Numbered from the stretch's first letter, positions 13,363-27,874 are shown. The stretch: 64,000 nucleotides of DNA from Breviolum minutum Mf 1.05b.01 (GCA_000507305.1 DF239169.1:225406-289405), one strand, 5' to 3'. Numbers and translations: made by a program. The notes: generated from the sequence alone by a model not told the origin.

Positions 13363-14963
13363 GCAGCAAGAGGAAGATGTGGGGTAATCTACAATTTTTC
13401 TTGGGCAAACGAACATTTGTTGTCTTCGCATCAAACGAAATCTAAGCCTTTCGATTGGGCATGTTGGGTGCCACTCAATTTCAGTTGTTTTTTTCCAAAA
13501 CGGCTTGAAGTGAAGAGCACCGGTTGACCCAACTTGCTCGGGGCATCCCTCCGGGACCCGAACCATCAATAGAATCTGCTAGACTTTGAACAAAGGCATC
13601 ATATTTTGTGAGGGCCCAGACAGCAGTCTCTCTTTGACCTTATGTCGTAGTTGCTTCTTTCGGATTGCTTGAACAAAAGTAAAATAAAGCCAAAAGAAGC
13701 ACAGAACTGAGTGCATAACGACCTCAAGGACTCGTTGGTGAATTCATTCCACTTTTTCTTTCATAGCTTTTGGTTGCAGAAAGTGTAGGTTTACATACGT
13801 CAACCATTTCCAGGTCAACATGCTTTGATCTCAAATTCACAACAACTCAATTGAATTTGATATAGCTCAGGAGGACTACAGGAACACCCTTTCTTGCACA
13901 TCCAATAGATCCATTGGCCCATTGGACATCCTCCTTAGAGGAGTAATGGCAAGTGATTGGATGTCGACGATATTCAAGCTAAGACTTTCAAATGTTCAAA
14001 TGTCTCATGTTTCTGTCAAATAGTAGGTGTTTTCTTGTTGTTCTTTCTCATAAGCTCGTGCCTTCAGCAAAACCTGTGACAAAGGAACCAATAATTCTCC
14101 ACCACAAAGAGACGTTGTTTCCACATGTTGAGCGCCATGATCCGATGGATGAGCCTTTGCTGCCAGCGTCTCGTGATGTGACGACTCAGGATGTCCTCTT
14201 TCGCAGGCGACAAATGCAGGGAAGTATTGATATACCGTAGTTGGAAAGTCAGCAGGGACGAGATCAATCAGCCAATCGTCCCAAAACAATGCGCTCGCAA
14301 CATTCCTTACATGCAATTTTCAATTTGCTGAGAATTCACATATGATACATACGAGATCATACAAGCATAAATAGATAATGGGTTCTAGGCTCTAGGACGC
14401 CTAATTGTGCAAGATTGATGTGTTCCAATATTGGCTGCAAAGAGTATCCTGGCGTTGCTTTCAAGCTGTCATGACCCAGCTAGGGTACAGAATATGGCCA
14501 TAGAAAACGACTGCTCGAGATTCTAGGCTCTCATCCGTGCAAACCACTTAGTTTAGGATCCAGTTCACAATTGGGAAAGATGTAGATGGTAGTTTGTTGC
14601 ACATGCAGATTTACTAGATTACCATATGCGTGCAGTGCCTTACGGGTCGTACTACCAGTTCATCATATCTACGTCCTGAGAACTCCTAAGTCTACTTGTT
14701 TATCCAGACTTCAAGCTATGTGCATGTCATCCTGTCATCTGCATGTTGCAAGCTGTTTTGGACCTCCATAGTGAAGTGCAGAATGATGAAATTTCAATTC
14801 AAATCTGATTCCAAAAATGTCAGATGATGTGACGATTCATACTGCTGTAAGCATTAATGGCAGTTTTACTCAGCTTCATGTTGTTCAAATGTTTGTTTTC
14901 CGATTTCCACGCCACTTTCTTGTTTTTTTCTCACAAAAAAGGCTTCAAGCATTGGTATGAACA

Positions 14964-15076
14964 TAGTGTAGATGGAAAAAATCCTGCACCACAATGCAAA
15001 AAAAAAACTGTAAATAATGGGATAAACTACCAACCTCAACAGGTTTTCTCGCCGGATTTCTGAAGCATCAACAGTA
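14964..15076. repeat. Inverted-repeat element, family A, degenerate
   Basis: Left arm tagtgtagatggaaaaaatc, right arm gaagcatcaacagta, centre taaactaccaacctcaac shared with the 9311 copy. Confidence 0.7.
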
Positions 15077-15479
15077 TTATTGCCATCCAAGGTGTTTTTT
15101 TTCCCACGGGGAAGAAACGGGGACGGGGCATCCACGCGGAGTTGGTAGGCTTGAACCTTTGATCTCCAAAGGAGTCGACTTGGAAGATCTTTGGAGTCTG
15201 GAGGTGGACAGAACAGTGTTTTTTTTTTTGTGATTTTTTTGGTCACGGAAGCTAGTTACAGTGAGTTGTTAACTTACACTTATCTTATGTTTTTTTTGAT
15301 ACCATGTGATTGTCTTACAATGCATATAAATCAATGTAGTGCATTGCATTGATACCTAGTCTTACCAACAATTTATTATTACTTGATTATTGACCGGTTC
15401 TTTTTTGTTCCCTCGCATCGATTTCAAGTAGCGAGGGGAATAACAGGATGGCCAAGGATACAATAATTGTTTGAGGTTG

Positions 15480-15940
15480 CGAAGGTTGGGGTAAGTCATG
15501 GCAATTCCTTGCACTTTACGCAGACCAATACCGAAATCGATCGTCTCTCGGAACTGTGCTGCGACTTTATGCCAACTGCACCAGGAGGTTTGCTTGGGGA
15601 ATTCGATTGAACATGACTGTAGTGCATGTAAAGAAAGAAAAAGGGTGGTGGTACACGGAAGTATTGAAGATATTGAAGATATGAAGATTAAGTTTGAGCC
15701 AAACTCATTTATTCCATCATTTTTTTCTTTTTGGGTACAGGGCTTCCCCACTTTTTTGCAAACAACATGCCGGTACGATGACTGACGATTCGTCCAAGCA
15801 CGAAACGAACTTGGGTGAGGTCGATATACCGCGTGCAGATGCACTTCTTCAAGGAAAATTGAGCCTTGGTATCGAAACACCTATCGACAAGAGATCCGCT
15901 GTGAACATACACAGCGTAGCTTTGTCAGTGTCTAAGTAGG
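15480..15940. other. Exonic-looking island with long open frames on both strands
   Basis: Minus strand is open for 172 codons (15362-15880). On plus, three staggered frames are open, one containing LALYADQYRNRSSLGTVLRL, one RVVVHGSIEDIEDMKIKFEP and one VDIPRADALLQGKLSLGIET. Frame cannot be chosen without homology. Confidence 0.25.
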
Positions 15941-18060
15941 ACCCAAACATTATCGATTTAGAAATAGTAACATCACATCAGCAACTATAATTCTAAGCAT
16001 TTGAGTCACGGTCCATGTTGCACGATGTTAGAGGTTTCCGTGGGGGATTGTCATACTCCCGCCATTCAACGAGTCTAAAGTCCAGACACCCATGCTTCTC
16101 ACAATCCCAATGTGGGCGACTGCTCAGGAAGCAAAGACACCGAGAGAAGCAGAGCAATGATCACAACTGGAAGGGACGAGGTTCCGGGTCTCGTTTACAG
16201 TCCATTGGAAAATGAATCACTTAGGGATAGTTAAGGTATGGTGTTCCCATGATTTGGCTTGGATTTGGGGGGAAACTTCCGAAAATTTTGGTTTGAACAT
16301 GATGATTATCGGTTTGAGCTGTCACAGAAAAAAGCCAGGTTACGTTGGTCCGTGATTTGAACAGAAACAACATGTTTAGAGTCATAGAAGTGGACAATTG
16401 GATGACCTGGGTTTTGTTGTATCAATGTTGTGGAACTCTACTTCCCAGCATCCAGTAGTTCATAGAATAGTTGATGTGGCGAAGTGTAAGCATTGCAGGG
16501 TTGGAGGCCTGTTCTTTACACGGAAAGATAGTTGAAAACTCCCACGGAATAAAACAACAGGAAACCCAGAAAACACTCAGACTAATGATGATTTCCTGTG
16601 ATCTTGGGCCCAATTTTTGTTGTCCAAAGCAAGTAGCACTCCTTTGTCTGCGCTTGGACAAATTGTTCAAAGATTCCTGTAGCAAAATGGTTGATCATTG
16701 AGCTCCCCAAGTGTAAAAAGTGGGCTGTTTTCCAGATAGGTTGGCGGTTTTTACATGGACTAGATCCGTAGCTTCAGAATGGCTGTTAGGAAGTGGATGT
16801 AACTCCTAAGAGTTCAGATTATATATCCACAATTGAGTGTAACCATAACCAACCATGCCCCTACAAAGTTTATGTTGGGGGTGGTTGTTTGTGCTCAGTC
16901 TTCATTGTGCCACCTAAAATCAATGGCATCAATGGAAAGGCCACCTTGTAAAGAATCATTCTCTGAATGACAGCAGGGTTACTTCCTGTGGAATTTCAGG
17001 AAGTTCAGGTGTGATTGTGCAACACAATTTGAATCTATTTTAGAATTTTAGCATTCCGCAACCATCATGGGGACACCATCTGTCATTGAAGGATCTGGTT
17101 GGAGTATGTTGGAGTGAGGTAGCTTCAAAACTTTGTTATTCACTAGGAAACTCGACATAATCAGCCAGTGTACACCCCCCCGGGCAGCCAAAGAAGCACC
17201 CAACTCGTGCGTGCTCAGCATCACTACATGGACACTGATACCAGGAAGCTAGTGAATCATCCCAGTTCCTCACTAGAATCACCTACACCGATTCGGTTTC
17301 ATTGAACATGTTCACCATGTGTCACCGCAAAGCAGACGTCATATGTTTTTACAACGTACTGTATCAATTACGAACATTCATACCATGCTCTTGGCCTAGC
17401 CTTCTGGTTTCGGATGGCCCAGCAAGTCACTTGCTTCAGGTTTTCCAGAGCTGGTTGGTTTTTTGTGGTCAGCCTATTGGCCACAAATGCTTCCAGCCAG
17501 TCTCTTCAAACTTGCTGCTGACTTACTTCGATATGTGCATCGGGAATGGGATTTTAAGGATTGTCAATTGTATCCTTGGAAGATTTGAGACATCATGAGT
17601 TTTAACATATCGAGGATTGACCTGCGACCTTCTATGCAATTTCTAGTGACTTCCTAAGTGTATTTAATGTGAATTTGGGTTGTCATAGAATCGATTTTTT
17701 GTTTGAATGCTCATCTCAAGTTATAATGATCTCTTCAAATCCTTGATCTGAAGGGATTCACACAGTTTCACCATCCATCTTTGTCCAATGTGGTACTCAT
17801 AGATACCGCGGAGGTATCCTTATATCACATATGTTTCTAATATATTGTCAGTAATTAACCAACAACCAATGTGTATTATATAAATACATATCATCATAAC
17901 ATATACATACCTGTGCTTACATAGATCATACCTACCGTGGTTTTGAAATGAAAGAGGCGTTTTTTCTTGCGGTAGGTCCCAGCCTATTTGCTTTCCGAGC
18001 TCTTGACTCTCATGGAATCTCATGAGGCCCTTGGAGTTGGGGTTTCGCACAAATGATAGG

Positions 18061-18172
18061 CTGTTGATGCTTCAGAAATCCGACGTGAAAACCAGTTGAT
18101 ATGGATAATCTACCTTGAGTTTTAATACATTTCAGGTGGTTGGCCTTGGGATTTCTGAACCATCAACAACAG
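18061..18172. repeat. Inverted-repeat element, family A-like
   Basis: Arms ctgttgatgcttcagaaatc and gatttctgaaccatcaacaa... form a near-palindrome; only the outer arm is shared with family A. Confidence 0.65.
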
Positions 18173-20093
18173 GATAATTTATTGGATTCTTTTGTCATGA
18201 TTTGAATAAATTCTTGATTGTTCATTCAAAAGACATCAGTGAAGAAGACACTGATACACATTGATAATTTGATAGTTCTGATAACCTTCATTGGATGTTT
18301 TTGCAACACATATCCTGGGGTTGGATGGCAAAGTGGTGGATGAGAATGTCTAAAGGATTGTGGAGTGGCACCGAGAGTTGTGACTAGAATGACATTTGGC
18401 AGTCAGAAGGCTGTTGCCGCGTACGGCCATGGTAGGGATAGTAATGGTATTTTGAAGAAAGAGATCACATCCACCTCAGACACCTTGCAGTTTTTGAGTT
18501 GCAACATCAATGTATATCAGCTTCAAGTTAATCATGAATTTCTAATCATTGTGGTGTAAGATTTTATCTTAAATGGAGGCAGGCGTCAACTAGATGAAAA
18601 GGGATGTCAATCAGCAATGTTTCATCACCAACTTTGCGGATTTTCAGATGCAGCGATTAGACGGCATCAAAAAAGGAAACACCACAGAATTGCAAAGCTC
18701 AGGACCTCCATCTTGGGTGCACATAAAAAAGTTTGATGATTTCAGGAGATATGGTTGACTACGGAGACATATCACACCTGATTGTTTTGGAAAAAAACCA
18801 GTCACAGTAGTGATGAGTCTTTGCAACTACTTGTACTTGTACCAGAGTTCCTGCGTTTGAGGGTTCTAAGCTATGATTGCTCACAAACAATTAGCGACAT
18901 ATTGTTTCATTATAGATGAATGGCAATCCAGCATGCATCTTGTATTCATCGGGATACGGTAGATAGGTGACAAGCTTCCAAGCTTGTTTCTCCATGGCAT
19001 CAAACCGACTTGGTCTTGGCAATGTTTTTGTTTGTTGTCCACCTTGCGAAGAGAACTTGGAACCAGTACGGGGGTTCATCATTACCTAGCATTGACAAGA
19101 TTTGCCTTGGGGGTAGGCCAAATGAGAACTCTGAAATTTTGTCATGTAAAATGTGTTAAGGCTATTTGATCAAGCGAAGCAAATTGATTAAAAGTTCTTT
19201 GCATGCTTCAAAACTAGTTCTTGGATGTAAAAAAACATGATGTCTGAAAATTTCATGCAAGATGTTTTCCTGGGGAGCAGTCTGCATGTTTTTTCCCCGC
19301 CACGGACTGCGGCTCCTTACTGTTCAAACCGGGCGGGTTCAACCTCCTGTGATGGCGTAGTTGGCCTTCCCAGAAGGTTGAGGGAAACAGCGGCCAAGGA
19401 AGCGGTTTGGGGTGGTTTTTTCGCAATATTTTTGGCGGTTAACAGCCCCCAAAAATTTGACATCAGGGCATCTACTTGATGTTTTTTCGTAAGGGTTGGT
19501 TGGAAAGCTGAGGGCAAGAGAGAGTTTTCCAGTTGGAAAGGACCGACCAATTGACAGAATGTGTGCCAAAGTCTTGCAATGGAAATAGTAATGCACTGTG
19601 AATATTTTTAGGGGGGTGGATGATTGTAAAACTTGTTTGTAAAGTATCATGATGATGTATTTTATACAAATATAATGTGATATTTATATACACATAAACT
19701 CGTTTCCAAAGTGCACAGATCATCAAGATCCGGCGATCTTCGAATCTTCAAGTTGGAGCTGAAAACACTTCAATTTGATAGAGATGCAGTCCTTTGATTC
19801 CGACACGAGATAATCCTTTGATTCCTTTGATTCCTCGCCAGGATGATCGACTACAATGAAGACTGGCTCTTTTCCACGATATTTCGATTGGACGGCTCCG
19901 TTGCCCTGCGTTCGTCCTTGTTTGCAGTTCCCGCAGCCTTGCTTCTTGGATGGTAGATTCGAAGGGAGTGATGTTGGGAGAGGCACCAAAGCAATGTACT
20001 TAATAGATGACGGGTGCACGTTCCTCCAGGAGAATGATCGCCACGCACAGACACAAACACAAATACGGCGTAGAATACTAGCTAGTGGTAGTA

Positions 20094-20145
20094 ACTACAA
20101 CAACAACTACTTCTCCTGCCACTACTACCACTACTACCACTACTA

Positions 20146-20180
<35 letters not shown>
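20094..20180 (+). repeat. (ACT/CTA)n trinucleotide tract
   Basis: Runs of tac/cac/act triplets, ending in pure (TAC)n. Minus strand reads poly-Val. Confidence 0.85.
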
Positions 20181-23100
20181 GCTACTTCTCCACTAGTATT
20201 ATTATTAGTAGTGGTATAGATTATAATATACACACTGTCATATGCATGACATTTAATCATAGATCTACATCCTTTTCATAAGCTGGCTTATATCTACTCG
20301 TACCAATCAGCTGCTACACCAAAGACATCATCCAAGTTGACTTGTTTCTTTTTCCCGTGATGAGGCGAGTTACAACCATACAGATGTATCCTTCAATTTT
20401 AGCATCAACTTTCTATTCAGGATGATAACACATACCTAGCCTAGTTTCAAGTCTAGTCAACAGATTGGAATTTAGCACAAGGTACTGCACAAGGTCATTG
20501 GGTTTTGAACAGTGTTTGCTGAAGCTACCTTAGTTTCCGTTGTTGTCAGTGCTTTGTTTTTGTCTGAACGGTGCTGCTTAAACGGTCATGTGATGACGAA
20601 CACCTAATGGGATGCTAGAATTGAGAGGACAACATATTATGATTTGACCAAATAGTGCTGTTGTAGCCGTTGTACTGAAGGTAGTTTCTCCAGCAATTGT
20701 GGTTTGCTGTTATTCTCCTGACTGGTTGAATGTGTATGGCTGTTTACCTCATGAGTAGATTTATATGAGTTTGCCTTGCTCAACTAATGACGGCTTCCAT
20801 ATCGTGTGTGTTACAATGTGGCCTTTCTACAATTTGATTTCTCGATGATTGCTGCGAAATCGAATCTGAAGCCATGGGCACCGTAGGTTTTCTCTTCTGC
20901 TTATGTACATGGACGACTTTGTGCCTTGGTAAACGCATGGGTTGGTTGTGGATTTTTTTCGCCCTCGAACTGTGGCATGAAAAAATGCAGAGTGCAATGA
21001 TAAGGATGCTGGAACTCGCGAAAATTACAGAAATACATACATACCTATCATTATTATTATCATTATTATCAGTAGCATCAATTACGTATAAGCATCAATT
21101 ATGTATATTTGTTGTCTTTAAATTCATATATGTAGATACATATGGATGCACACTCATTCTATGTATACATACAGTAATTAATAATTACATGCTTATAGGG
21201 TCAGTATCTATTGGCTTCCATCTTTTTCATCAGAGCCGTTTCACCGCAAACCTTGGCCTTTTAGGTAGAAGATTTTAGAGACGACCTTGGCTTGGCTCAA
21301 TTGGCAAGTAGTTCCTTGGCGTTTGGTGATCATCACCTAAGTTCCTGTATAAAGAATGGCCCGCCTGGGCCCACTGGGTAGTGTGTTTGGAGCTTTGAAG
21401 CATAGACACTTTCTGCGATTCAGATATTGCTTCGAGGGTGAAGGAAATTCAGAAGACTATGACTAAGATTTAGATGTATAGCATTAGATAGCATATAGTA
21501 TCGTTTTTGTAGGATTTATGCTTGGGCACACATGTGGTTCGAAGTCTTCACTTTGCTGGTACACTCTTTGACCTGCAGTACTCCCTTTATTCAGATGGTT
21601 TTGTACGAAATCCTCGAGTGACTCTCCTCGCCAAGACCCTGCACAGGTCAGATTTGGAATGCCTCCACGGTGGTTTTGGTCTTCCTCCTGGGATTCAGGG
21701 CCCGACAGGCCGGACCCGAAGAGAAATCATTGAAAACAAATCTCGTTACTAGGAAGTAAAATAAAACAAAGACAGCCAGACAGTAAGACAACTGCAGCGG
21801 CACCCAATAGTGCAGTAGTAATAATATGCAGTGATGATGATATTGTGAAATATGCAGGGTGAGTGCATCGCCACAAACGGGTTGTGATCTGAAGAGCAAG
21901 CCTCCCATCCTCTAAATTGGATGAAGCTGCCTCCTTTTTGCTTCACAGGAAGGACCAGAGCTGTCTGCTGCGGGCTTGATAATCATAGACAAGTAGCAAC
22001 CGAGAATGTATGCACCATATAATAATTCTGGATGATATTCAGGTTCCCACAGATTTCACACCCGGCATAAGGCTGAGCAAGGCTTCCTCCATGTGCCAAA
22101 ATCAAATCACAAGTCCTTTTACAACAATTTTGGTATATCTTCCTGGGACCTAGCACCACTCGTCCCATTAAGAAAGTGGATGTTGGATGTCACTTCTCGG
22201 TTGCCTGATGGTTTCCTGCAATCCAGATATCCTCAAGTAGATAGTTCTCCCTCAATTGGACCCAGTGTATGCGACAGGGTTTGGCGCGGTTCTGGGAGGG
22301 TACCGGTCTGTTGCACCAAATGCGAGGAGAGACTTGGCGGTTGCGAAATTTTCTGAAACCTACAGTGTGTGGTTGATTGTTTTTGGGGGTCAAACGCGGG
22401 GCATGGTGGAGTTTCACAATTCCGTGAAGAATTCTTTGGTTAAAATATGCATCAGAAATGCATTGGCGAGCTTTAGGGGAAGGTTTTGGGCATCTAAAGA
22501 TGCCAAGGTATGAAAGGAGTTGCAACCGAGCTAGTAATACTTTAGGATGAAAGATTTGAATCACCATTCTCATGTCCAATATGTTGATTTTGTTGATCTT
22601 GGAGATGGTGTGGTGCCACTGAAACAACCGGCCTTAGATCACTTCCCCCAGAAAAAGGGTGAGAACCACGGTCCTTTAGTTTTGGGATTTTTATTGGCTG
22701 AGACTGCTGCAGTTGCTTGCAACTGGATTTGGAAGACAAGTATTTTGCTACAACCTTCCTGCAGAATTTCATCTATTTCCAGGGATTGACATGCATCCAC
22801 CTCTACGATCGCCTAACGCATCCCACGATTTAAGCGGTTGGCACAAGAACATGCAGCCACTTGCTTGTGGCTGAGCTAAGGAGTGGTTTGATACTGTTAG
22901 CAATTGCGCCACTTAGCTGCCATTGCATTGGGGCAAAGTGAGGCTTTGCACGGAAACATGCTTGAGGCAAAAGTATGTGTGGAAACAATGCATATTTATA
23001 TACATACGTACACATCTTATTGTATGAAGACATATTCTATAGACCTGGACTCAAGCATGGACACAGCCATTGTCAGATAGGTACATGTTCTTCATCCCAA

Positions 23101-23197
23101 AGGTGTGAGTCCATGGAGAATAGTGGGGGCAGGCTTTTTTAAACTTCCTGTGATTGCAATCATCCTCAGCAGTAGGTGCATATTGCTTCTTGTTAAG

Positions 23198-23246
23198 CCG
23201 CTCGGAAGTTAGATTCAGGGATGGGTTTTACCATCCAGTTTCGAAG
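23198..23246 (+). CDS. Candidate short exon, family unknown
   Basis: Pyrimidine-rich acceptor (cttgttaag) and GT donor bound 49 nt. Readings RSEVRFRDGFYHPVSK or ARKLDSGMGFTIQFR. Frame undecided. Confidence 0.2.
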
Positions 23247-23442
23247 GTCCTAGTATCATACCAAAATTATATACAATGTATTTTCCTTTAAATCCTGAAG
23301 CAACGGTATCACCATACCCATACCATACATGGATGTCGGGTTTAATTTGTTTCACATAAAAATCCTCCCAAAATCTATAGGTATACCGGGTATACCGGAA
23401 CTAACCCATACATGGATGTTTTTTTTGGAATATATATGTTAC

Positions 23443-23589
23443 CTCCGCATTGGGAAACGCGGCGTGAAACTCCACGTGTTGAAATCTGAGGTCACCTTTT
23501 CAATTAGCGCTCGGCCCAGCAAACCTCAAGAGGTGATGGCCTTCAGACATACCCTGGTGAGGTGGGCACTTGGAGGGACGAGGAGTTGA
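23443..23589 (+). CDS. Candidate terminal exon, family unknown
   Basis: Reads RGVKLHVLKSEVTFSISARP then SKPQEVMAFRHTLVRWALGG and stops at TGA. G+C-rich relative to the flanks. No acceptor chosen; the upstream part overlaps AT-rich repeat sequence. Confidence 0.25.
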   Translation, partial: LRIGKRGVKLHVLKSEVTFSISARPSKPQEVMAFRHTLVRWALGGTRS

Positions 23590-24153
23590 GGTGTGAATGA
23601 TGATGGCCCAGCAACTAGAAATGCCTAAAGATTTGGAGTTTCAAGTTTGCATTTAAAGATACAACTAAAGATGCAACTAAAACTTGGGATGTTTTTCTTT
23701 TTTGGTCCGTTTGGTTTGAAGTTGTTTTGATGACATGAAGCCGGGGGCTTGGATGGATTCAGGCTGATGAGTCTTTGTCACGGAAGTGCCTTGGAGGATG
23801 GGGGCCAACTTCACAAGAAACAAGTCATGGAGTCATGGATCCGAATGTGAAGTGCTTGTGTTTTTCTTGTTTGTTTAATGATTAGTGTAGTTTCATATTA
23901 TTTTTAGATGAACACACCTCTAATAATTAGTTTTTACAATATTGGTAAGTCAATGTAGATACTGATGCAGAAGTCCTGTTGGTTGATGTTGCTTCCAGTT
24001 TATGTGTCAGAAGGTAGTAAGCTGTTGATATGATGTTGATCAAGATGACTATTCAAGGCTGATACATCTGCAATTACCCCGAACTAGTATAGTTCCTCCC
24101 AAAAGGGTGCCATTCCAAAAGGAAGGTCATTTCAAACACTCAACACTTTTTAG

Positions 24154-24258
24154 CAGCTAATTGTCCGAGTAGCTTATGTCAAATTCCAACCAACTGTTCT
24201 AAATGTCAAGATGCATTTAGGCAATGTAGAAGAACCTCACCAGACCTCGTCCTAACAG
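24154..24258 (+). CDS. Candidate exon, family unknown
   Basis: Acceptor cactttttag and donor gtggtt. In phase 0 it reads QLIVRVAYVKFQPTVLNVKM and reaches a stop; in phase 1 it is open to the donor. Undecided. Confidence 0.2.
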
Positions 24259-25599
24259 GTGGTTCAATGGATTCCTCTTGGGTGAATGATTCAAGTTGCG
24301 CTAGATGATATCACAGACCCCAAATTTTCCCAAAGAGAAAATGTCGTATCTTAATGGCAAGACAACATATTTTTTTGGAACCACAGTTTTGAGATCCACC
24401 CAAAAATCCTGATACCTTGGGTCTACGATCCGCCCAGCCAATCTTTTAGATGGTAAAAGAGATCACATGCAATTGATAGGTCCATGTTTTGCGGCATCCC
24501 AGAATATTATTGTACAAGTATACATATGATCATATACATATACAGTATATACATCAGAACCATGTCAATTGCAAGGTTGGAACTTGACACGAATCCTCTT
24601 GTTTTTTTCCTCCTAAACGTGAGGAAAAAACCATCAACAGCCAACCGCCCCCCGTTGAAGAGAAAACCCATCCAAAAACCACCAGGAGATCTCCGGGGAT
24701 GTGGCTGAGCTTCGAGTCATCGTGACTCGGAGCTGCCAATGACTAGAGCATACCTTCCATGTGGCCAGGATTTCACTGACATGATTTGAATAAGGAGATT
24801 TCACAAATTTTCCATGAGGGAAATAGGAAAAAACACATAGATGCAGATTCTGGTGTCAAGATATGTTCGTTGGATGATGATGACAGCTGTTATGTAGATA
24901 TTTGCTCAGTAGCTGAGTGGTGTGGACCTTATCAAACCTTTGTATTTGGTGTTGAGTATATACGGTAGGTACACGTTCTGTGTTGCACATTCGTATTTGA
25001 ATAGGCATGTGAGCTCTTCGAACAAGGTTCTATTTGATTTTTCAAGTGCTATGTCTATACCTGCATCTTCCTAATGGTGCTTTTTTTCTGCTTTTTCAGC
25101 AAAAACTGCTTTTTAGCCGAAACGATGTTTATTTTTGTCCAACGACGTTTTTCCTGTTAAACCCGCACTGCGGTCCATTTTGGGGAGTTATGTTTTTTTT
25201 CGAAAAAAACGTCGTTTTGAAACGGCGACATTTCCCAACCAAACGGCGACATTTCCCGACCCAAAGGCGTTTTTTGCCGACATGAAATTTCTGACCCGGA
25301 TTTTTATCGATGATGTTAATTCCAATCACTGAAACGACTTTTTTGGGATAAAACGACCTTTTTTCAGCGAAACGACTAGAAATTCCGTCTTTTCAAACAA
25401 CGACTGAAATTATGCACACTTGAAGTCGTAGGTATATGCAAAAAATATCTTATATAAATATATACAGTGTTTTGACACACGCACTCACTCACTCACACAC
25501 ACACATGTGACAGGAATCTGTGTATGTGCGTGTAAATTGTAAATATACATGGACAGACAGAGTCCTAGAGTCACGGCATCACAAGCTGGCGTTGCCCAG

Positions 25600-25752
25600 G
25601 ATGTCATGGGATTAGATGCCCGAACGCTGCACCATCTGTGGGAATGTTCCGAAGTGCATCAGTTGCTGCAACTGCACGTGATGGGATTTCACTAGATGTT
25701 GCCATAGGAGGATTACCAGGGAAGATTCCCACTGTGATGTTCTTGTTAGCTC
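25600..25752 (+). other. Exonic-looking island, frame undecided
   Basis: Acceptor gttgcccag. Phase 0 gives DVMGLDARTLHHLWECSEVH up to a GT at 25678. Phase 1 gives ARDGISLDVAIGGLPGKIPT then VMFLLALGS, loosely like the IP...ALG element of RNA polymerase second subunits or a HEAT-type helix. A 115-codon minus ORF overlaps. Confidence 0.2.
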
Positions 25753-27630
25753 TGGGATCGAAGATGATATGAATATCCTATCGTTATCATGCAAAATAGT
25801 TGTTATTAGCTTCATGCTGTGCCCATTCAAAGTTGAGAATTTCCCATGAATGGAGTTGATTGGCATGCGGCAACATGACCTGCCCCTCATTGCGCACATG
25901 ACCAATGAATGAGACGTCTCAACCAGAACAAATAACAACAAGATTAGGAAGTGAAACACGATTCAAGATGAAATGATCCGTGATCAACTTCGCATCATCC
26001 AGTGTAGATTTAGCAAGAAGTCCTCCAAAAACCCATCCAAAAATCATCAAAAAAAACTTCTGATAATCACCAGCTGCAAGCCTTACCCAGGTTCAACAGA
26101 GTGGAGGTCTGTTTGCATTTGCTTCAAACCTTAATCACCAAGGTGCCGAGACCTCGTTGGGCATGGTTGGATGAGGTGATGAAGGGGTTGATGTTGTTTG
26201 ACAGATATGTAAAAAACAGATATTGTGCATATACATATATATTTACTCATACAAGTATAATTTCATATCTTCATATGTATGCGTATATGCATAGATACCA
26301 AATTGATAGTGATAAAATACCATGACTTGATGCCACTTTCTCCAGTAATTTGTAGGGGAAACGTAGCCACTTAGATATTCACCATCAGCTCCCTATTCCG
26401 TCGAATCGAGGCCTTGGATGATGGGGTCTTGAAGATTCCTCCACCGATCCTGTCTCGTGTGTACCAGACGATCTCTAGAGGATTTGTCAATCTCTTGAAC
26501 ACGACCCTTGGAAGAACATGGAGGGAATGTTGGGCAGAAGTTTCACAGGAAGTACCAAGACAAAAAGGTAGCTGATGTGTATATATATATATATACTGGG
26601 ACTTTTCATGTCGTATTCACGTATGCGTGTACAAATGTAATCTCTACCGATATATACATTAAAACATACAACTACACATGCATACACATGCGGTTATATA
26701 GTAGTGTAAAGGGCGATTTTCCATAAATTTCCCATTTTCACATGCAAGCAAAGACAACTTCACCGCCATTTTTGGCGGTGCCAAGCTTTTGCATGGACAG
26801 TTTTATGTTTGCCAAGGGATGCTGTCAGATACATGAGCCACAGGGATTCAATGGGATTGACATTTCTTCCTGTTGCAGTATTCTTGGCACCCACAGTCAC
26901 AAATGGCGTCAGGAACAGCTTGTGAAGTAGCACATGAAAAGACTTTCTAGATTTCGAAATTTGGAAACTCAAATCTTCAGCCGACAACAGTTTCTCACTC
27001 TGATTTCGTTTCTAGACAACCACCAACAGAAAGTTTGAACGATGCACCCTGTCAGAAGGGCCATTGCGGAAACAAACATCCCCTGCAACTAATCCCTTTT
27101 TTTGCTTACCCCGATCTCCCTATCATTCAGCAGTTGCTCCAGGATCCCCAAACTGCCATTTGCTAAGGAAGAAAATCACAGATACCAAGTTTCTTGGCTT
27201 GAGATTTGTTTCAGAAATGACACAGCGGAAACAGTGGATGCTTGGAGGAAAACACCAAGACATTTCAGGAAACCTTTTGTTTGAAAGGAAACCGTCTCTT
27301 GGATCAGAGATAGTGAGATGACTGTGTGTGATTTTGCTGATGCAAGTTCGTTGTTTGGTGACTTAGAATCTAAGGGGGACTTTCAAGATTTTTAGGCCAG
27401 AAGAGTGCCATCATCTCAGCCGCGCCCTCTTTGTTCACCATTTATGGTTGAGTTTGTTGGGTTTTTCTATATGTTTCCATTGGGATTGTTCTCGACATGA
27501 GATGTTCGCAGACCGCACGATATCATCCGTTCTCCAAGACTTTCAACCATGATGTCCATGTGGATGATGAAGTGACATGACGGATATGTCACATGCTTAA
27601 AGTCAGATATTTGCAAGATATCTGACTACC

Positions 27631-27737
27631 TCATGGTCGAAGTACATTGCTAAGCGTCCCCCAAAGGTGGGTTAATTAACCGGGCTTAAAAGATTAACCA
27701 ATACATGGTAACTGTGCCACTTTTATCCTGGTGTATA
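27631..27737. repeat. Inverted-repeat element, family B
   Basis: Pairs with 63171-63280: both run from tggtcaaagtacat-like bases through aaccaatacatgg and aactgtgcca to cctggtgta. Two copies 35 kb apart. Confidence 0.7.
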
Positions 27738-27874
27738 TGTGACTGATTCCCGAATCAGGAAATTCCCATTATTTTGTGGTCCTCGACCGAGGTTTCCGTA
27801 TCCCTTTGCTCAGATCATTGCCCTCTTCTTGTTGCTGCATCTTATCATGTCGCCTGCACTCATCACCGCTTCAG

